A stretch of DNA of 64,000 nt, taken from assembly GCF_014107495.1 (NCBI RefSeq), contig NZ_CP041969.1:1240001-1304000 (forward strand). Reading direction: 5' to 3'. Position numbers and translations under genes: made by a program. Under the pieces are notes generated by a model. The model saw only the letters and a list, made by a program, of their open reading frames with translations, was not told the DNA's origin and did not search any database. Shown one piece after another: positions 17,412-25,809 of this stretch. How positions within the stretch are numbered: the first letter of the stretch is position 1; each line of letters starts with the position of its first letter. Origin of the DNA: Cohnella cholangitidis. GTDB lineage: Bacteria; Bacillota; Bacilli; Paenibacillales; Paenibacillaceae.

Positions 17412-17870
17412 TTACGCGATCAATACTTGAATTTCCATTTCGCCGATTCCATCCATAATGAGCGGAACCGCTAACGCGCGGCTTGCGCCGGTAGCCGAAG
17501 CAAAATGAGAGTTCATAATCTGAGGTGGCGTAATATCCACGTGCACTCCTTGATTATACAACATCGTGCTCGCATTGCCACTGATCATGTTGCCTAATTC
17601 GGATATGGCGCTCTTGCCCATATCGTCGATCTCGGTAATCGCGTAACCGCCCATCATAGCCGAAATGATCCGCAACGCAACCGATTCGCTTAAACCGAAT
17701 ACAATATCTCCGGTCATATGTCCCGTCAGTCCAATTTGAATCCATACGTGGTTTTCCGCGAACTTGATGTCCCTAATGGAGAGCTGTCCGGTGCTGGGAC
17801 GGATTTGAACCATCTGTTCGATGACCATACGCGCGGATTCCAAAAATGGGTTGATGTACTCAGCCTTCAT
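17412..17870 (-). CDS. cheX: chemotaxis protein CheX (CheY-P phosphatase family)
   Basis: A 152-residue CheC/CheX-like protein. The motif SELGNMISGNA supplies the conserved Glu and Asn that these phosphatases insert into the CheY active site. The single motif copy and the length fit CheX rather than CheC. It would reset chemotactic signalling in the cytoplasm. It stands alone, about 100 nt downstream of the SDR gene's start and reading the same way; an MCP lies at 28-30 kb. Confidence 0.88.
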   Translation of the reverse strand: MKAEYINPFLESARMVIEQMVQIRPSTGQLSIRDIKFAENHVWIQIGLTGHMTGDIVFGLSESVALRIISAMMGGYAITEIDDMGKSAISELGNMISGNASTMLYNQGVHVDITPPQIMNSHFASATGASRALAVPLIMDGIGEMEIQVLIA

Positions 17871-17986
17871 GCCTGAACGCGCCCCTTTGTCTACTTGGAT
17901 TGAAACCGCTAGCCGTAACCGCTTTCCTTTATTATACTGAAATCATAGGTACAAGTACACTGATTTTTGTCAAAAGGAGCGGAAGC

Positions 17987-18934
17987 ATGCCGAATATATG
18001 GGCCCATATTCTATTTGGTAAAGAAGTCTTAAGTGCTATTCGCGTTGACCAATATATGGAGGGGCAACAGTGGAAGACCGCGTTCCAACTCGGCTGTCAA
18101 GGTCCCGATTTCTTGTTCTACGATCATTTCCTGCCGTGGCAATCTTCGACTCCGCTGAATAAACTCGGCACGCTCATTCACAACGTTCGCTGCGGACCGT
18201 TTTTGCTCTCCCTGTTCAACGCCGTCCGTAGTCGCCCGATGGAAGATCCGGCCGTGGCCTATACGATAGGTTTCCTTCTTCACCATGTGTTGGACCGGCA
18301 TCTCCATCCGTTCGTATTCAGCCGTTCCGGCTTTAAGAAATGGCATCACCAAACATTCGAGACGGCGATGGATTCCGTCATCTTAATGAAGCGGGCCGGA
18401 GTTCATACGGGAGTAACGCCGGTATTTCCGGAAGTAGATACGGAGAACCGATTGCCGGGCGGATTTTCTTCCGCTTTCCTTTGCGTTGTCGCCGAACACT
18501 TTCCCGCCGTCGCGAGCCGGATCACGGCGGAACTGCTCGATCGGGCCGTCGCCCAGATGCTCCGGGCGCAGCGTCTATTCTTCGACCCGACCGGCTGGAA
18601 AGGCAGGTTTGCCTTCGGCCAGCTCGCGCCGTTCTCTCCTCCGAGGCGAATTCCGGAATGGGACGTTCTGAACGAGAGCCGCCAGCCGTGGATCGATCCG
18701 ACGGACCGTACGATCATTCATCGCGAAAGCGCAATGGAGTTATGGGAGGCCGCATTGGAAGACGGCACGGCTACGACTGCCGCGGGTATCGCTTGGTTAA
18801 CGGCCAAGACGGACGAAGAAGCAGCCCATCTGAAATTGCGTTTCAGCGAGCTGCTTCGGAATATTTCCTATGAAACGGGACTGCCGTGCGATGAAGGATG
18901 GATTACTTTCGCCGATTCCGTCGTGCCCGCATAA
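17987..18934 (+). CDS. zinc-dependent phospholipase C domain protein
   Basis: A 315-residue protein with the zinc-dependent phospholipase C fold. It opens MPNIWAHILFGKEV and contains HNVRCGPF, GFLLHHVLDRHLHPF and WHHQTFETAMD, whose histidines and aspartate are the expected metal ligands. There is no signal peptide, so it is probably cytoplasmic and its substrate is unknown. Secreted clostridial relatives hydrolyse phosphatidylcholine, but that activity should not be assumed here. AAAAGGAG lies about 9 nt before the ATG. Confidence 0.85.
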   Translation: MPNIWAHILFGKEVLSAIRVDQYMEGQQWKTAFQLGCQGPDFLFYDHFLPWQSSTPLNKLGTLIHNVRCGPFLLSLFNAVRSRPMEDPAVAYTIGFLLHHVLDRHLHPFVFSRSGFKKWHHQTFETAMDSVILMKRAGVHTGVTPVFPEVDTENRLPGGFSSAFLCVVAEHFPAVASRITAELLDRAVAQMLRAQRLFFDPTGWKGRFAFGQLAPFSPPRRIPEWDVLNESRQPWIDPTDRTIIHRESAMELWEAALEDGTATTAAGIAWLTAKTDEEAAHLKLRFSELLRNISYETGLPCDEGWITFADSVVPA

Positions 18935-18955
18935 CGGAAGCCTAAGATGCCCGAA

Positions 18956-20206
18956 CTAGATCTGTTGCCGGGCTTCTTGCTCGCCCTTGGCCAGATTGAC
19001 GAAGGTCAGCAAGATGATTCCGACGACGAAAAAGAACGCGACTGCCAACAGCGCTGAACGACTGGAGTCGCTGATCAGCTTCACGATTCCGAACACGAGC
19101 GGACCTCCAAAGGAAAAGAAGCGGCTGGTGAAGCTCAGGAACCCGTTGAACTCCGCTGTCCGTCCCGGCGGGATGATTTTACTGAAGATCGCCCTGGACG
19201 TTGCTTGCGATCCGCCTTGCACGAGACCCACCAGGCAGGCAAGCGCAAAGAAATGCAAGGAATTCGTCATGAAATAACCTAAGATGACGATAACGACATA
19301 GGTTACGAGCGAACCGTACAGCATTTTCTTGCCGCCCCATTTATCCGCCAACTTGCCGAAGAGCAGCGTAGCCGGGAAACCGATGAACTGGGTAAGCAGC
19401 AGCGCCGTAATCAAGTCCTCGTCTTTAATGCCGACCGTCGTCCCATAGCTTGCGGCCATGACGATAATGGTGTTGATCCCATCGAAGAAAAACCAATACG
19501 CGACCATGAATTTCATTAGCTCGGGATATTTTTTAATCTCGGAGAACGTAATCTTAAGGCGGTTAGCCCCTTCCTTCAAGTTGCCCCGGACGGTTCCATC
19601 CTTTACCAATCGAATATCCTTATTGTTTCGAAACAGAGGCAAAGAGAACACGAACCACCATATTCCGACCGTAACGAACGAAATCTGCGATGCTGCGGTT
19701 TTGTCCGGCAACCCGATCGATTCCCAACCTAAGATCATCCCTAGATTGACGGCAAGCAACAGGCCGCCGCCCAAATATCCCATCGCGTATCCCCGCGCGC
19801 TGACTCTCTCCCTCTGTCCGGGAGATGCGATATCGTTGAGCGCGGCATCGTAGAACGTATTGCCGGTGCCGAACCCGACCATGCCGATGACGACGAGCAC
19901 GGAAGCAAGCCACATATCTCCCGGCCCGACGAAAGCAAGGCACGCGCTCGCCACGGCTCCGATAATGCTGAATACCCGCAAAAAAGCAAGCTTCCTGCCC
20001 GTATGATCCGCAATCGCTCCGAGCAGCGGCGACAGCAGCGCCACGACGATCGCGGCCGCGGTTTGCGTAAAGCTCCAGCTTCCGTCCGTGCCTCCCGCTA
20101 CGCTAATGAAGTAGATCGGCATAACGGCTGCCATAATCGTCGTCGCGAAAGCCGAATTTCCCCAATCGTATATTACCCAAGCGTTAATCTTCCGTTTATC
20201 ATCCAT
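18956..20206 (-). CDS. MFS transporter, UMF1/Atg22-like family
   Basis: A 416-residue, 12-segment major facilitator. It opens INAWVIYDWGNSAFATT, diagnostic for the UMF1 (Atg22-like) branch, and has GAIADHTGRKLAFLR between segments 2 and 3. TFYDAALNDIASPGQRERVSARGYAMGYLGG follows, another UMF1 hallmark. Yeast Atg22 exports vacuolar amino acids; the bacterial substrate is unknown. It converges with the phospholipase-like gene and appears monocistronic. Confidence 0.9.
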   Translation of the reverse strand: MDDKRKINAWVIYDWGNSAFATTIMAAVMPIYFISVAGGTDGSWSFTQTAAAIVVALLSPLLGAIADHTGRKLAFLRVFSIIGAVASACLAFVGPGDMWLASVLVVIGMVGFGTGNTFYDAALNDIASPGQRERVSARGYAMGYLGGGLLLAVNLGMILGWESIGLPDKTAASQISFVTVGIWWFVFSLPLFRNNKDIRLVKDGTVRGNLKEGANRLKITFSEIKKYPELMKFMVAYWFFFDGINTIIVMAASYGTTVGIKDEDLITALLLTQFIGFPATLLFGKLADKWGGKKMLYGSLVTYVVIVILGYFMTNSLHFFALACLVGLVQGGSQATSRAIFSKIIPPGRTAEFNGFLSFTSRFFSFGGPLVFGIVKLISDSSRSALLAVAFFFVVGIILLTFVNLAKGEQEARQQI

Positions 20207-20318
20207 CAGGCAATCGCCTCTCTCGCTGTTCAGCGCCGTTTGACGGAATCATTCGACGAAAGCTTTGCGGTTTCCTTTCTTTATTCCTCGTATTAACGTT
20301 ATTTAATGTTCTCTTTAC

Positions 20319-20903
20319 TTATTCCGAACGTCTCGCGCCTTGATCCGGAATGTTGCCGGGGTCGGTCAATTTTCCGGATCTCGCGTCTTCCAACAGCTCC
20401 CGCAGCCAATCCCGTTCCGTTTCGCTGAAACGCAATACGCCTTGGATCATGCGCGAAGAGCCGCGAGGCAACCATTCTCCCTTGAGCTCCAACACGAAGC
20501 GAAGGTGTTTGATCCGCTCTAAGCACGCGTTCAGCCTCTTGGCGATTAGCGGCTCCATCAATCCGTCGTCGGCATGCTTAGCGAAGGGTAGAGACACGAA
20601 TATCGGATGCTGGGGATAGAAATCTTTGCCCATTTCCGCGTAAAGCATTTCCAGAAGCGCAGCTTCCCCTTGCTCCGTAATTCGATAGATCATCTTGTCC
20701 GGCCGATTATCGCCTTGCAGGGAAACCGCCTCCGCGACTTCGATCATTCCTTCGTCCCTAAGCTGGTCGACCGCATAGTAGAGCGAGCCGTCCCGAATTT
20801 TGAACGTATGGTGCCAATTCCTCGCTTTAATCGTCTGCCTGATCTCGTAAGGATGGCGATTGCATTCCCTTAGCAGACCTAAGATCAACAACTTCATCGA
20901 CAT
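20319..20903 (-). CDS. PadR family transcriptional repressor
   Basis: A 194-residue PadR regulator. An N-terminal winged helix (about 1-80) has MKLLILGLLRECNRHPYEI and IRDGSLYYAVDQLRDEGMIE, and a C-terminal helical dimerisation domain follows. It is 5 nt downstream of the multidrug exporter gene and in the same operon. Two copies of an ACTCAAATTTGA-containing site flank that operon's start point. The simplest reading is drug- or phenolic-responsive autorepression of exporter and regulator. Confidence 0.92.
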   Translation of the reverse strand: MSMKLLILGLLRECNRHPYEIRQTIKARNWHHTFKIRDGSLYYAVDQLRDEGMIEVAEAVSLQGDNRPDKMIYRITEQGEAALLEMLYAEMGKDFYPQHPIFVSLPFAKHADDGLMEPLIAKRLNACLERIKHLRFVLELKGEWLPRGSSRMIQGVLRFSETERDWLRELLEDARSGKLTDPGNIPDQGARRSE

Positions 20904-20908
20904 CGCGA

Positions 20909-22507
20909 TTATCCTCCGTGGAACGAAGGCTCAGGCTTGCCGGATACGGCGTCGTTACCCCCTTGAGCGTTCGGCGGCGTGCCGGGCGACCCTTGCTGTC
21001 CGGGGTTCGCTTTCTCCATCCGAGCCCGGCCCATGAGCAGCACGAATACGAGCGCAAGAACCGGCAACAGAACGGACCATTGGAAAATGTACAGGATGGA
21101 ATCCGCGAGTTTCCCCAATAACGCGTTTACGATATCCGGTGAGAGTCCTATTTTCGCCTGAACGGTCGGATCAAGCAAAGCTTGACCTCCCTTGATTTGG
21201 GCTGCCATTTCGGGGCTCATATTCGGCAACTCCTGAATCCCTTGCTGGAAATCGTGCTTCTGCAGCGTACCGAATACCGTCACTCCGATAGCCGAACCGA
21301 TCGTCCGGAAAAAAGTAATCAGCGACGAGGCCGACCCTTTGTATTGCGGAGGAACGGAATTCAGCGTGGAGATGTTGAGCAGCGAGAAGGAGACTCCCAT
21401 TCCGAGACCGATGATGACCATGAACACGGTAATCATTAATCGGCTTGTCTCGGTATCCATTACGAAGCCAAGCAAATAAGAGCCGACCAGCAATGTGAGC
21501 GCCGATACGATCATGACGTCCCGATATCTGAACCGGGTGGCGAATCTTCCCCCGATCTGACTGCTTAAGACAACCCCGAGCATCATTGGAGTAAGAACGG
21601 TGCTCGTCTCCGTTGCCGTCTTGTGGAACACCCCTTGAATGAAGATCGGAATGTATGTAGCCCCTGCGATCATGACTCCGCCATACAGCATGCTGACGGC
21701 CATGCTGCTCGTGAATAGCCGCTTCCGGAATAAGCCGAGCTTAATGATCGGATCTTTAGCGACTCTCTCCGCCAGCAGGAACAGGATGAACAAGATTGCC
21801 GAGCCCGCGAACAACGAGATCGTTTGCGCCGAATCCCAAGCCCAGCCCTCCGTTCCTCCCAACTCCAATCCGAACATCAAGCACAGGATCGTCCCGGTCA
21901 ACAGAATGGCGCCTGCCCAGTCGATGACCTGTTTGCGGGTTACTTTCGTTTCGTGATAAGCCTTCAAAATAAATGCAATCGCCAAAATTCCGATCGGAAC
22001 GTTGATATAGAAAATCCAGCGCCAGCTAAGATTATCCGTAATCGTTCCTCCCAAGATCGGCCCGAATACGCTGGACACTCCGAACACGGCTCCGAACAGC
22101 CCCATCATTTTGCCGCGTTTCTCCGCCGGGAACAGATCGAAAATAATCGTGAACACGATCGGCATCAGCGCGCCGCCGCCAATCCCTTGAATGGCGCGAT
22201 AAATGATCAATTGATCCATATTCTGCGCGGTTCCGCATAAAATCGAGCCAAGCAGAAACAGAATAAGACCCATCAAGAAAAACCGTTTGCGTCCATACAT
22301 ATCGGACAGTTTACCGAATATAGGCGTCGAGACGACCATTGCGATCATGTATGCGGAATACACCCAGATGAAGCTTTCCAAGCCTCCGAGCTTCTGAATG
22401 ATCGTTGTCATCGCCGTGGATACGATCGTCTGATCCAGCGCCGCCATGAATAAGCCAAGCAGCAAACCCGCGACGACGAGCTTCGTATTGCTTTTTTTCA
22501 CGTCCAT
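20909..22507 (-). CDS. DHA2 family multidrug efflux MFS transporter (EmrB/QacA type)
   Basis: A 532-residue, 14-segment drug:proton antiporter. Motif D1-like MAALDQTIVSTAM lies in segment 1, motif A FGKLSDMYGRKRFF between segments 2 and 3, and motif B RAIQGIGGGALMPI in segment 4. Motif C is GPILGGTITDNLSWRWIF. The C-terminal tail is polar and Gly/Pro-rich. It is first in a two-gene operon with the PadR repressor. Substrates cannot be predicted. Confidence 0.93.
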   Translation of the reverse strand: MDVKKSNTKLVVAGLLLGLFMAALDQTIVSTAMTTIIQKLGGLESFIWVYSAYMIAMVVSTPIFGKLSDMYGRKRFFLMGLILFLLGSILCGTAQNMDQLIIYRAIQGIGGGALMPIVFTIIFDLFPAEKRGKMMGLFGAVFGVSSVFGPILGGTITDNLSWRWIFYINVPIGILAIAFILKAYHETKVTRKQVIDWAGAILLTGTILCLMFGLELGGTEGWAWDSAQTISLFAGSAILFILFLLAERVAKDPIIKLGLFRKRLFTSSMAVSMLYGGVMIAGATYIPIFIQGVFHKTATETSTVLTPMMLGVVLSSQIGGRFATRFRYRDVMIVSALTLLVGSYLLGFVMDTETSRLMITVFMVIIGLGMGVSFSLLNISTLNSVPPQYKGSASSLITFFRTIGSAIGVTVFGTLQKHDFQQGIQELPNMSPEMAAQIKGGQALLDPTVQAKIGLSPDIVNALLGKLADSILYIFQWSVLLPVLALVFVLLMGRARMEKANPGQQGSPGTPPNAQGGNDAVSGKPEPSFHGG

Positions 22508-22555
22508 GTTTTGTTATTTCCTCCCTAAACTCTCTTTCCGCGATTCGGTACAAGT

Positions 22556-22599
22556 ACTCAAATTTGATTACCCATTCGTTATTATACTCAAATTTGAGT
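22556..22599. promoter_or_regulatory. two PadR-type operators
   Basis: A perfect 14-bp palindrome ACTCAAATTTGAGT (22586-22599) lies between the -35 and -10 boxes. A second copy ACTCAAATTTGATT (22556-22569) lies just downstream of the predicted start site. Centres are 30 bp apart, about three helical turns, so two repressor dimers would bind the same face. Confidence 0.65.
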
Positions 22600-22608
22600 G
22601 ATTATCAA
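22581..22608 (-). promoter_or_regulatory. promoter of the exporter-padR operon
   Basis: Minus-strand TTGATA (22603-22608), 16-nt spacer, TATAAT (22581-22586). The spacer is almost fully occupied by the palindromic operator at 22586-22599. Confidence 0.7.
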
Positions 22609-22612
22609 CCCT

Positions 22613-22641
22613 TTGCTACGGAAGAATGAATCCCCTATAAT
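22613..22641 (+). promoter_or_regulatory. sigma-A promoter of the lysR-hisK pair
   Basis: TTGCTA (22613-22618), 17-nt spacer, TATAAT (22636-22641), 75 nt before the LysR start. Confidence 0.55.
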
Positions 22642-22668
22642 GGAATTAACGACAAATCCTTTTTATAT

Positions 22669-22681
22669 GATCAAGTTGATC
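22669..22681. promoter_or_regulatory. possible LysR-type operator
   Basis: GATCAAGTTGATC has 6-bp perfect arms around one base, with flanking T and A in a LysR-box layout. It lies in the leader of the LysR gene, where an autoregulatory site is expected. Confidence 0.4.
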
Positions 22682-22715
22682 TGATAAATTTATTCAATCT
22701 CAAGGAGGCGACTAG

Positions 22716-23618
22716 ATGAACATAAGCCAACTGGAAACGTTAGTGACGATTTCCAAGACGCTTAGCTTCCGCAAAGCAGGCGAAATGCTCAACTTGACGC
22801 AACCGGCCGTATCTGCTCAGATCAAGAGCCTTGAAGACGAATTCAAAGCCATTCTCGTCGATCGGAACCATCCCGTTACGCTAACGGATCGAGGCCAGGT
22901 ATTTCTGGAGCATGCCGAGCAAATATTAGCGATCGTGGAGCAACTGAAGCAGAAGTTGTCGGATTTGAATCAAATTCCTCAAGGCCATATTGTATTGGGA
23001 ACGACAACGTCGATAGCCATACAGATTTTGCCCAGGGTGTTGTCCTATTTTCAAAACCAATTCCCCTTGATCAAGACGAGCATCTTATCCATGTCCTCCG
23101 CGCAGGTGCTCTCCAGCGTCGAGAACGGTACGGTCGACGTCGGTATCGGCTACTTGACGGACAGAAGCCCGCAAGTGGAAACGTCGGTGCTTTATTACGA
23201 TACGTTCGAGCTCGTCGTAGCCCCGCAGCATCCGTTGGCTTCCTTCAACCGCATCACGATCAACATGCTCAAGGACATCCCTCTTATCCTGTTATCGCCG
23301 GACACGCTTGGCCGACGGTTTACGGACCGCATATTCAGGGAAAACGGACTTGAACCCAATATCGTAATGGAACTAGGAAGCAGCGAAGAGGTTAAACGGA
23401 TGGTCGAACTCAACATGGGAGCTGCCGTCGTATCGAAACTATCCATCGCGGGCGAGCTTCGCCGGGGAACGCTAAAGATGATTCCCGTGAACGAACTGGA
23501 AGTCAGCCATCCCGTCGGAGTGATGACCAAATCCAGTCGTTACGTCAACAGCGCCATGCGCCAATTTTTGAACGATCTGAAAGGGATGCCCGAAGATCAG
23601 TTTATCGGAAGCGAATAA
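22716..23618 (+). CDS. LysR family transcriptional regulator
   Basis: A 300-residue LysR regulator. The N-terminal winged helix (about 1-65) includes SFRKAGEMLNLTQPAVSAQIKSLEDE. The C-terminal periplasmic-binding-like effector domain (about 90-295) includes GTTTSIAIQILPRVLSYFQ and VDVGIGYLTDRS. AAGGAGG lies upstream of the ATG. It is 19 nt before the histidinol-phosphatase gene, so both are probably one transcript. The effector is unknown. Confidence 0.92.
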   Translation: MNISQLETLVTISKTLSFRKAGEMLNLTQPAVSAQIKSLEDEFKAILVDRNHPVTLTDRGQVFLEHAEQILAIVEQLKQKLSDLNQIPQGHIVLGTTTSIAIQILPRVLSYFQNQFPLIKTSILSMSSAQVLSSVENGTVDVGIGYLTDRSPQVETSVLYYDTFELVVAPQHPLASFNRITINMLKDIPLILLSPDTLGRRFTDRIFRENGLEPNIVMELGSSEEVKRMVELNMGAAVVSKLSIAGELRRGTLKMIPVNELEVSHPVGVMTKSSRYVNSAMRQFLNDLKGMPEDQFIGSE

Positions 23619-23637
23619 TAGGAAGAGGAGAACTGAC

Positions 23638-24450
23638 ATGAAATTCGATTTGCATACGCACCATGACAGATGCGGACACGCATCCGGTAAAATCAACGAC
23701 TATATCGTATCGGCCATTCAAGCCGGCATGCAGGTTATCGGAATTTCCGACCACTCGCCTTATTTTGCCCATGAACTCGATCAGCCCCAGCCGAAAATCG
23801 CGATGGCCAGAAGCGACTTCCCTCATTACGTAGCCGAAGTTCTTCGCCTTAAGGAACAGTACAAGGACAAGATCGAAGTGCTGCTCGGCGTCGAATCCGA
23901 TTTCTATATCGATCAGATCGAATTGTACCGCAAGAGTTACGAGCCCTACCCGTTCGATTACATTATCGGCTCCGTGCATCAAACGCGGGGAGTCAGCATC
24001 TTCAACCGCAATCGTTGGAAGGGCAAGAACGAAGCGGAGCAGCTCGACGAGAAAAAACACTACTACGACCTGATTCGCCAATCCGCCGAGAGCGGAATGT
24101 TCCAGGTGCTGGGCCATATCGACGCGATGAAGGGCTACTACCCGGGCTTCGCCGATATCCGCGGCGCCGAAGCCGACATCGACGAGGCGCTGAAAGCGGT
24201 CTCCGCCAACGACATATCCATCGAGATCAACACGAGCGGCAAAACGAAAGACGTCGGCGGCTGGTACCCTTCCGACGCGATGCTCGAACGCGCCTTGCAT
24301 TTCGGCGTCGACGTCACCTTCGGCTCCGATGCCCACGTTCCCGAACGGGTAGGCGACGAATGGGAGCTTGTCCAGAAACGTCTACGCGAGATCGGCTTTA
24401 ACCGCTGGGTCTTTTTCCGTCAGAAGCAGAAGGTCGTCGTATCGCTATAA
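23638..24450 (+). CDS. hisK: PHP-family histidinol-phosphatase
   Basis: A 270-residue PHP-domain phosphatase, probably histidinol-phosphatase of histidine biosynthesis. It begins KFDLHTHHDRCGHA, supplying the first metal-binding histidines. ISDHSPYF, GVESDF, GSVHQTRGV, VLGHIDAMKGY and FGSDAHVPERVG provide the remaining His, Glu and Asp ligands. Other PHP phosphoesterases share these motifs, so the substrate is inferred. No other his gene is nearby. Confidence 0.87.
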   Translation: MKFDLHTHHDRCGHASGKINDYIVSAIQAGMQVIGISDHSPYFAHELDQPQPKIAMARSDFPHYVAEVLRLKEQYKDKIEVLLGVESDFYIDQIELYRKSYEPYPFDYIIGSVHQTRGVSIFNRNRWKGKNEAEQLDEKKHYYDLIRQSAESGMFQVLGHIDAMKGYYPGFADIRGAEADIDEALKAVSANDISIEINTSGKTKDVGGWYPSDAMLERALHFGVDVTFGSDAHVPERVGDEWELVQKRLREIGFNRWVFFRQKQKVVVSL

Positions 24451-24469
24451 AGTAAGATGACACATCAAA

Positions 24470-24511
24470 AACACCCAAGGAATTGCGAGAGGTCGCAGCT
24501 CTTTGGGTGTT
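24470..24511. terminator. hairpin after hisK
   Basis: Outer stem AACACCCAA (24470-24478) with TTGGGTGTT (24503-24511), enclosing an inner TGCGA/TCGCA hairpin. The U-rich side (GTTTTTG) is on the minus strand; on the plus strand the tail is only GTTGTGG, so termination of hisK may be partial. Confidence 0.55.
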
Positions 24512-24575
24512 GTGGTATCCTATCCCTTCTCCACTCTATGCTAGCGTACATCCTCTCGTGCAATGTGTGTCGCGG

Positions 24576-24752
24576 ATAACGGCACGCCGTGCCGTTATTT
24601 GGACCATCTAGCGGAAACCTCCACTCATAACGGCACGGCGTGCCGTTAATTGACACCTTGAACCGATTTTATTGCGATTAACGGCACCGCGTGCCGCTAT
24701 CTGACTAAAAAACAAGAGTCCCTCACATATAACGGTACGCCATGCCGTTATT
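24576..24752. repeat. four palindromic 23-bp repeats at a regular 51-52 bp period
   Basis: Copies start at 24576, 24627, 24678 and 24730. Each is a 23-bp near-palindrome with 11-bp arms around one central base (consensus ATAACGGCAC, one centre region, GTGCCGTTAT). Spacers are 28-29 nt and unrelated, apart from a short TTGA/CTGA just after each copy. There is no gene in 24451-24903 apart from this array and two terminator hairpins. Confidence 0.85.
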
Positions 24753-24776
24753 CAGTCAACATCATTCATACACGCA

Positions 24777-24810
24777 AAAAAAAGGAAGCCTGCCAACGGT
24801 GGCAGGCTTC
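24777..24810 (-). terminator. intrinsic terminator of the lipoprotein gene
   Basis: 10-bp perfect stem GAAGCCTGCC (24785-24794) with its complement (24801-24810). On the minus strand it is followed by CTTTTTTTG. Confidence 0.85.
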
Positions 24811-24903
24811 AATCATATGAAAAAAGGGGGTCTTGTTTATTATAATATCCGACCACTGCGACAGATACGTAACAGGAATGTTTCAATTGTGTAACAAAAA
24901 CGG

Positions 24904-25677
24904 TTATTTAACGTTAATAAGTGCCTGAAGCTCGTTCGGAATCGAAATTTCGCTAGTATTGTAATCGCTATATGTAATGTTACTCGTTTGATTGATTTCC
25001 ATTATAAAATCATTGCCCGGCTTTTCAACGACTATGTGTTGCTCCATAACGATGTTCTCGATCAATCCCGAAGATTCGTTTATCAGGATGTCCAGTTTCT
25101 TAAGCTCGTGCTTTTGCAACTCCAGCCCAGCATCGTCCGCAAGTAAAGTGTCCAAGAGGTATGCCGTTATTTTCCGAGTGGTTTCTTGGCTAGGCTCGGC
25201 TAACACGACATGGATTCCGTCCTCTTTTTTTTCGGCCGTCAGATGGTTGTCGTCTTCGAGGATCATGCTCAGATAGACATTCGGTTTATCGAAATCCATC
25301 AACGGTTTCTCAAGCTGATTCATTTGTTCCAGATTTTGCGCCTCTATCCATTCTTTTGGAGTTTCATTGTCTTTAATGTAATAGGAATCAATGGATTTAT
25401 ACACTGAAACATCGATTGTCGCGCCCTGATTTTTCACTTCCATATCCAAAAGAAACCGTAACGGATTATCGACAACGACTCCCCCTGCCGTGACTTTCTG
25501 GGTCATAGAGAGATCTCCCATGTCTACCTCTTGAATCGCATCCACGCCGATACTGAAATTCCGAATCTCCTCGTTAGCCTCCATCGCGTTTCGAACGATC
25601 TCTTCCGGTACGAGCCTTTCTCCGCAAGACGTGAGAACGAACGCCAACGCAACCACAACGCATAATCGAATGAACAG
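24904..25677 (-). CDS. secreted lipoprotein, DUF6612-like, with probable CTG start
   Basis: A 257-residue predicted lipoprotein. With initiation at the CTG at 25677 the N-terminus reads MFIRLCVVVALAFVLTSC, a complete lipoprotein signal peptide (basic residue, hydrophobic core, lipobox LTSC). GGAGG at 25687-25691 lies 9 nt upstream. The first conventional codon in frame is a GTG at 25656, with no ribosome site, and it would delete the basic N-terminus. The mature part is beta-rich with a LolA/LppX-like pattern (Met/Leu-rich strands, IQEVDMGDLSMTQKVTAGGV) and resembles DUF6612 lipoproteins. Function is unknown; it is monocistronic with its own terminator. Confidence 0.75.
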   Translation of the reverse strand: MFIRLCVVVALAFVLTSCGERLVPEEIVRNAMEANEEIRNFSIGVDAIQEVDMGDLSMTQKVTAGGVVVDNPLRFLLDMEVKNQGATIDVSVYKSIDSYYIKDNETPKEWIEAQNLEQMNQLEKPLMDFDKPNVYLSMILEDDNHLTAEKKEDGIHVVLAEPSQETTRKITAYLLDTLLADDAGLELQKHELKKLDILINESSGLIENIVMEQHIVVEKPGNDFIMEINQTSNITYSDYNTSEISIPNELQALINVK

Positions 25678-25809
25678 TCTGCTCGACCTCCGAAAATTCC
25701 ATATATTCCCTCATAGTAATACATAAACTCCAATCCAACAATCGCAAAAAAAGAAGCTGCTCCCGCAAGCGAGAACAACCCCTTCCATTCCCCTTATCCG
25801 ACGACGAAA

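Noticed and set aside
24576..24752. CRISPR-like repeat-spacer pattern
   Set aside because: The repeats differ from each other, are full palindromes, have only four copies, and no cas genes are in the window.
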